Source of the DNA: OPU3-GD-OMZ sp001901525
GTDB lineage: Bacteria; Pseudomonadota; Gammaproteobacteria; Methylococcales; Methylomonadaceae
Assembly: GCA_963981505.1 (NCBI GenBank)
Contig: CAXCEI010000029.1
Span: 1-19,121 of the forward strand
DNA length: 19,121 nucleotides
Direction of reading: 5' to 3'
Below are positions 15,453-19,121 of this stretch, piece after piece (within the stretch, counting starts at the first letter, position 1; each line of letters opens with the position of its first letter). The notes under the pieces were generated by a model. It was not told where the DNA came from and did no database searches. It was given only the letters and a program-made list of their open reading frames with translations. The position numbers and the translations under genes were made by a program.

Positions 15453-18317
15453 ATGGATATTCAGGAAAACCTTCAACAGGCAATCCAGCAACACCAAAAC
15501 GGTCAGTTACAAGATGCTGAGCGGTTATACCGTCATGTTTTAAAAGTAACTCCCAACCACGCTGAAGCCAACCATAATTTAGCTGTGCTCACCGTTCAAA
15601 ACGGTCAACTCAATAAAGCACTACCATTTTTCCAGCAAGCACTAGATTCAAACCCAAACCAAGGACAATTTTGGGTCAATTATATTGATACATTGATCTG
15701 TACCGGTCAACAAGATAAGGCACAAAAACTCCTTAATCGTGGCCGCTCACAAGGCCTTATTGGCGAGAGCGTCGACCAATTAGAAACCCAACTTAACGCT
15801 GACACTGAACAAAAAAAAAGACCGTCACAAATCCAGACTGATTTTATTATTGCACTACATGCAAAAGGGAAGACTGAAGAAGCGCTGGATGCCCTGAATA
15901 AACTATTAACTAACTGCCCTGATATTCCACTACTTTACAATATTCAAGGTGCGTGTTACGCAAATCTCGAACAACCGGTCAAGGCCATTAACAGTTATCA
16001 ATATGCACTTAAAATCAAACCTGACTATGCTGATGTACATAATAATCTAGGATTTACTTTACAGGATCTTGGCCAATTCGACGCCGCCGTTCAATGTTAC
16101 CAGCAAACCATTACAATTAACCCCAACTTTGCTGAAGCGCATAATAACTTAGGAACGGCTTATAACGAACTCGGCCAATTTAAAACGGCTGTTAACTGTT
16201 TTGAGAACGCCTTAACGATCCGACCAAACTATGCTGAAGCACACAGCAATTTAGGCAATGCACTACAAAACCTAGGCCGATTAGCCAGAGCAACCATAAG
16301 TTATAAAAACGCCATCAACATTAACCCGAACTTTGCAGAGGCCCATAATAACCTAGGCAATGTTCTCCAAGAACGCGGACAATTAAAAGCAGCTGTTAAA
16401 AGCTACCGTCAGGCATTAAAAATTAAACCTGACTTTGCGCAGGCACATTTCAACCTTGGCAACACACTTAAAAATCTCTGCCAACTGGATGTCACTATTG
16501 AAAGCTATGAACAAGCGCTCAAGTTTAAACCTGATTATACCGATGCACATTATAATCTGGGTAATACCCTGAAAGAAGTCGGCAAACTGGATGCCGCTGT
16601 TGAAAGCTATACGCAAACGTTGCAACTCAACCCAGAATATGCCGATGCACACAACAATTTGGGTAATGTACTCAATAAACTTAATCAACCGATTCCAGCA
16701 CTGACCTCCATCCAACAAGCCCTTTCAATAGACCCTGAAAACCCCTTATTCTGGGAAACCTTTGTCGCTATTTTGCAAGGTATTAAATTCACCACCTTTA
16801 ACACAGCGATCATGCCTTTCCTTCGCCAGGCACTTGAGCAACCCAGCGTCAGACCCAGCGATATTTCATCGGCCATCATGAGTAATTTACGCCACCACCC
16901 ACAATTAAAAGCTGTACTCAACACTTATAAAACATCGACCCCTGATCATACTGAATACTTGATTACCAGACAATTAACAACCATTCCGCTCCTGCTACAA
17001 TTAATGACCTTAACCCCTCTCCCTAACCCTGAGGTAGAATCACTGTTAACACACATACGGCGTTCCATGCTGGACACCCTGTTCACAACAAATAATACCC
17101 ATCACATTGCACCGTTCTATGAGGCACTTGCAATACACTGTTTTACTAATGAATATGTTTTTTTTGAAAGCGATGATGAAACCATTAAAATCAATCACCT
17201 TGAAAATAAAATTAATCTACTTCTCAAAAAGGATAAAACCCTGCCAAGCGCTTGGATTATCCTATTAGCCAGTTACCGACCGCTTAATCATTATGCATGG
17301 TCTGAACAATTACTGGCTCCGCACTACTTTGTAGTTCTAGAAAAAGTTATTGTGCGGCAGTTAATTGAAGTTCAAGAAGAACAACGATTACGTTCCAAAA
17401 TTCATAAAATCACAACAATCACCAATAAGATTTCCAAATCAGTCAGAGATCAGTATGAACAAAGCCCTTACCCTCGATGGGTTAATGCCGGCCTTTATTC
17501 AACACCCTTGCCGATTGAAAAAGCGCTGGAAAATTTGGATCTTAACCTTAACCTCAACAAACAACCCTTTAGTAAAAAACCTGACATCCTTATTGCCGGT
17601 TGTGGTACGGGGCAGCATGCATTAAATACCGCTTCAAGATTTCTAAACAGTAACGTTCTTGCTATTGACCTGAGTCTAAGCAGTTTGTCTTACGCCATTA
17701 GAAAAACGCAAGAATTATCAGTTTCAACCATTGACTATATGCAAGCTGATATTCTTAAGTTAAACCAACTTAACCGACAATTTGACCTGATTGAATCTGT
17801 GGGGGTCCTTCACCATTTGGAAGATCCCCTGACCGGGTGGGCTGTATTGATTGATTTGTTACGTCCGAAGGGACTTATGAAAATTGGCTTGTACAGTGAA
17901 CTCGCCCGCCAAGCGATTGTAACATCACGTGATTTTATTAAAACAAACCACTACAGCGCTTCTGCAAAGGACATTCGCCAATGCCGTACTGACATCGTTG
18001 CCATAGCACAGGATACTGATTCTAAACTGGCTAAAATCTTAACTATTCCCGACTTTTATAATTTAAGTGAATGCCGCGACCTACTCTTTCACATTCAAGA
18101 ACATCGTTTCACGTTACCGGAAATTGAAGCAGCCTTACAACAGCTAGGCCTTCAATTTCTCGGTTTTGAACTGGGTCATAGTCAAACCCTCGATAAATTC
18201 AAAATGATTTACTCAGCCGATGACGCCTTATTTTCATTATCTAACTGGCATCAATTTGAATGCCAACACCCCGACACCTTCAGTGGCATGTACCAATTCT
18301 GGGTGCAAAAAATTTAA
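15453..18317 (+). CDS. TPR-repeat protein fused to a C-terminal SAM-dependent methyltransferase
   Basis: This 954-aa protein has no signal peptide, so it is cytoplasmic. TPR units of 34 residues occur at 3-36, 37-70, a degenerate one at 71-104, one at 125-158, and eight uninterrupted units at 159-430, each ending in the conserved Pro (190, 224, 258 and so on every 34). Residues about 431-655 form a helical linker without recognisable repeats. A class I methyltransferase follows: YEQSPYPRW (668-676), motif I DILIAGCGTG (711-720), acidic strand end AIDLS (737-741), QADIL (764-768), and IESVGVLHHLEDP (780-792) before a C-terminal substrate region. The TPR superhelix probably recruits the protein substrate; the target is unknown. 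The gene is monocistronic, with two promoter candidates and a terminator. The ribosome binding site is weak. Confidence 0.92.
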   Translation: MDIQENLQQAIQQHQNGQLQDAERLYRHVLKVTPNHAEANHNLAVLTVQNGQLNKALPFFQQALDSNPNQGQFWVNYIDTLICTGQQDKAQKLLNRGRSQGLIGESVDQLETQLNADTEQKKRPSQIQTDFIIALHAKGKTEEALDALNKLLTNCPDIPLLYNIQGACYANLEQPVKAINSYQYALKIKPDYADVHNNLGFTLQDLGQFDAAVQCYQQTITINPNFAEAHNNLGTAYNELGQFKTAVNCFENALTIRPNYAEAHSNLGNALQNLGRLARATISYKNAININPNFAEAHNNLGNVLQERGQLKAAVKSYRQALKIKPDFAQAHFNLGNTLKNLCQLDVTIESYEQALKFKPDYTDAHYNLGNTLKEVGKLDAAVESYTQTLQLNPEYADAHNNLGNVLNKLNQPIPALTSIQQALSIDPENPLFWETFVAILQGIKFTTFNTAIMPFLRQALEQPSVRPSDISSAIMSNLRHHPQLKAVLNTYKTSTPDHTEYLITRQLTTIPLLLQLMTLTPLPNPEVESLLTHIRRSMLDTLFTTNNTHHIAPFYEALAIHCFTNEYVFFESDDETIKINHLENKINLLLKKDKTLPSAWIILLASYRPLNHYAWSEQLLAPHYFVVLEKVIVRQLIEVQEEQRLRSKIHKITTITNKISKSVRDQYEQSPYPRWVNAGLYSTPLPIEKALENLDLNLNLNKQPFSKKPDILIAGCGTGQHALNTASRFLNSNVLAIDLSLSSLSYAIRKTQELSVSTIDYMQADILKLNQLNRQFDLIESVGVLHHLEDPLTGWAVLIDLLRPKGLMKIGLYSELARQAIVTSRDFIKTNHYSASAKDIRQCRTDIVAIAQDTDSKLAKILTIPDFYNLSECRDLLFHIQEHRFTLPEIEAALQQLGLQFLGFELGHSQTLDKFKMIYSADDALFSLSNWHQFECQHPDTFSGMYQFWVQKI
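15927..16742 (+). repeat. Eight tandem 102-bp TPR-encoding repeats
   Basis: Within the TPR-methyltransferase gene, codons 159-430 form eight consecutive in-frame units of 34 codons. The best-conserved core codes for AHNNLGN-like residues and recurs with close nucleotide similarity (for example gcacataataacctaggc-like segments). Units differ at many positions, so this is an evolved array and not a recent expansion. Confidence 0.85.
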
Positions 18318-18333
18318 GAACGCCCATGCCCCC

Positions 18334-18358
18334 GACTCATTAGGGTCTTTTGCTTTTT
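18334..18358 (+). terminator. Probable terminator of the TPR-methyltransferase gene
   Basis: GACTC (18334-18338) pairs with GGGTC (18343-18347) around a 4-base loop (one G-U pair), and is followed by TTTTGCTTTTT. The stem is short, but the position 17 bases after the stop and the T-rich tail fit an intrinsic terminator. Confidence 0.5.
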
Positions 18359-18404
18359 GATGGATGTGATTTCATCCACAAAAAACTGATATTATTGAGA
18401 TTTA

Positions 18405-18430
18405 TAAAAAACAGGATAATTCCTATCCTT
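18405..18430 (-). terminator. Rho-independent terminator of the HIT gene
   Basis: Read on the minus strand, AGGATA, a 5-base loop and TATCCT are followed by G and a run of six T. It lies 26 bases beyond the HIT gene stop codon. Confidence 0.65.
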
Positions 18431-18455
18431 TATCGTTAAAGACTACAGACATATT

Positions 18456-18836
18456 CTAATAGTATCCTTTGCCTGGAATGAGATGCCTAACACCTCCGCG
18501 TGGGTTTTCAACATCACCTTCGCGCCTTGGAATCAAATGAATATGGCAGTGAAAGACTGTCTGTCCTGCAACAGTTCCAGAATTCATACCAATATTAAAT
18601 CCTTTGATGGAATCATCAACTAATAGTAAATCCCTCCTTACAGACTTTAACAAATTATCACATTCCAACAGTTCCTCAATAGACAACCCAAAATATTCAT
18701 CCACATGATTCTTTAGAATAATTAATGTGTGACCTTCAGTAACAGGGAACCCATCTCGAATTGCATAGGCGATTGAGTTTTCAGCAATAACCCGCTCCTG
18801 TGGAATATCACAAAATAAACATTGTTCCTTAGCCAA
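18456..18836 (-). CDS. HIT-family nucleotide hydrolase/transferase
   Basis: This 126-aa cytoplasmic protein contains the histidine triad HCHIHLIPR (96-104), preceded by GQTVF (91-95). His98 is the expected nucleophile that forms a nucleotidyl intermediate. The N-terminal CLFCDIP (Cys6, Cys9) is the zinc-type pair seen in many HIT proteins. A basic, glycine-rich tail (RGGVRHLIPGKGYY) completes the family pattern. Members hydrolyse dinucleoside polyphosphates or nucleoside phosphoramidates; which one applies here cannot be told. The start is TTG at 18834-18836, with AGGAG seven bases upstream and no in-frame ATG nearby before the CLFC motif. A promoter candidate and a terminator bracket it as a single-gene unit. 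Confidence 0.93.
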   Translation of the reverse strand: MAKEQCLFCDIPQERVIAENSIAYAIRDGFPVTEGHTLIILKNHVDEYFGLSIEELLECDNLLKSVRRDLLLVDDSIKGFNIGMNSGTVAGQTVFHCHIHLIPRREGDVENPRGGVRHLIPGKGYY

Positions 18837-18869
18837 AACAAATCTCCTTTTCTATTTATCGTTTTTAAA

Positions 18870-18899
18870 AGAGTATCAGCCTGTACCTTAAAAACACAA
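18870..18899 (-). promoter_or_regulatory. Candidate promoter of the HIT gene
   Basis: On the minus strand TTGTGT (18894-18899), an 18-base spacer and TACTCT (18870-18875, with TG two bases upstream of it) lie about 35 bases before the TTG start. Confidence 0.35.
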
Positions 18900-18915
18900 G
18901 AATCATAATTGCCTT

Positions 18916-18954
18916 AAATAAAAAGGCGCACCCCAACTACTGTCAAGATGCGCC
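18916..18954 (-). terminator. Rho-independent terminator of the right-edge gene
   Basis: On the minus strand GGCGCA and TGCGCC (18925-18954) form a perfect 6-bp stem, extendable inward with G-U pairs. It is followed by TTTTTATTT. It lies about 70 bases after the stop codon of the partial gene at the right edge, and before the HIT promoter. Confidence 0.75.
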
Positions 18955-19024
18955 TCGCCTTAATTTTAAAGAAGTATGTCCCGCTGTTTAACACAGCTAC
19001 GCAATAATTAAATTAAAACTCTTT

Positions 19025-19121
19025 TTAGCCCCAGAAGCACCCATAATTATCCTCATTTACTTGAATAAGTAATGGCTCAAGATTTTTATTTATTCCTCCC
19101 TCATAAAGGTGCCATTTCATA
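19025..19121 (-). CDS. 3' end of a gene cut by the right window edge (product unknown)
   Basis: A minus-strand frame enters from the right edge and ends at TAA (19025-19027). The visible 31 residues end in ...NEDNYGCFWG. The ATG at 19118-19120 may be internal, because no ribosome binding site can be seen before it inside the window. The good terminator downstream at 18916-18954 supports a real gene ending here. A second small frame beginning at the ATG in GAGGATAATTATG (MGASGAKKSF...) is an alternative but encodes only 15 residues. The family is not recognised. Confidence 0.45.
   Translation of the reverse strand, partial: MKWHLYEGGINKNLEPLLIQVNEDNYGCFWG

Noticed and set aside
15927..16742. 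CRISPR-like array because of regular period
   Set aside because: The 102-bp period is in frame and encodes TPR motifs of 34 residues; there are no short identical repeats with unique spacers.
18361..18378. Hairpin TGGATG/CATCCA as a terminator
   Set aside because: The runs of T and A lie on the wrong sides for either strand (T before, A after), so it does not form a proper intrinsic terminator.
19006..19080. Fifteen-codon frame MGASGAKKSF... with GAGGA upstream
   Set aside because: It overlaps the better-supported 3' end of a larger frame that enters from the window edge, and such a short peptide cannot be supported from sequence alone.
1..19121. Mobile element, prophage or defence island
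   Set aside because: No transposase, integrase, terminal repeats, tRNA attachment site or nuclease/defence domain was found, and gene content is housekeeping-like.

Overview
The window looks like ordinary chromosome from an A+T-leaning gammaproteobacterium. The order yciB-yciI-bolA-ppiC, the alaC-hom-thrC cluster, a RecJ very close to the enterobacterial length and sequence, and a TonB receptor/lipoprotein module together suggest this. A methanotroph-like lineage (Methylococcales) is my best guess from overall flavour, but no diagnostic methane-oxidation gene is present, so that is inference. I see no phage, transposase, integrase, CRISPR array, tRNA or rRNA.

Layout, left to right. A gene cut by the left edge starts at 45 on the minus strand. 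A minus-strand pair follows: a DUF1244 protein and a class I methyltransferase (1320 down to 225). Diverging from it is a tight plus-strand operon, yciB-yciI-bolA-ppiC (1549-3595), with a 2-base gap, an ATGA overlap and a 12-base gap. It covers an inner-membrane envelope protein, a small YciI protein, a BolA-type iron-sulfur/redox factor and a lipoprotein parvulin prolyl isomerase. A convergent minus-strand Sel1-repeat lipoprotein follows, separated by a long inverted repeat.

The block 10248-4801 on the minus strand reads alaC (glutamate-pyruvate aminotransferase), hom (homoserine dehydrogenase with ACT domain), thrC (threonine synthase) and, after a 10-bp perfect hairpin, recJ. The amino-acid genes form a pathway unit: aspartate-family carbon flows through Hom to ThrC, and AlaC supplies alanine from pyruvate. 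Diverging from alaC is a small secreted DUF2380/DUF3280-like protein, closed by a strong terminator.

The most interesting block is 15075-11159 (minus). It has a sialidase-fold (Asp-box) lipoprotein with a Cys-x-Cys-Cys motif, a thioredoxin-like CxxC protein translationally coupled to it, and a ZnuD-like TonB-dependent receptor with His-rich segments and a Cys pair. I read it as a possible metal (zinc or copper) acquisition module; that function is inference. A perfect 16-bp palindrome of the form CTGT-N8-ACAG sits in front of the receptor.

The right end holds a 954-aa fusion of about eleven TPR repeats with a C-terminal SAM methyltransferase, preceded by two candidate promoters. It is followed by a HIT-family hydrolase with a TTG start and its own terminator. 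Last comes the 3' end of another minus-strand gene with a clear terminator at 18916-18954.
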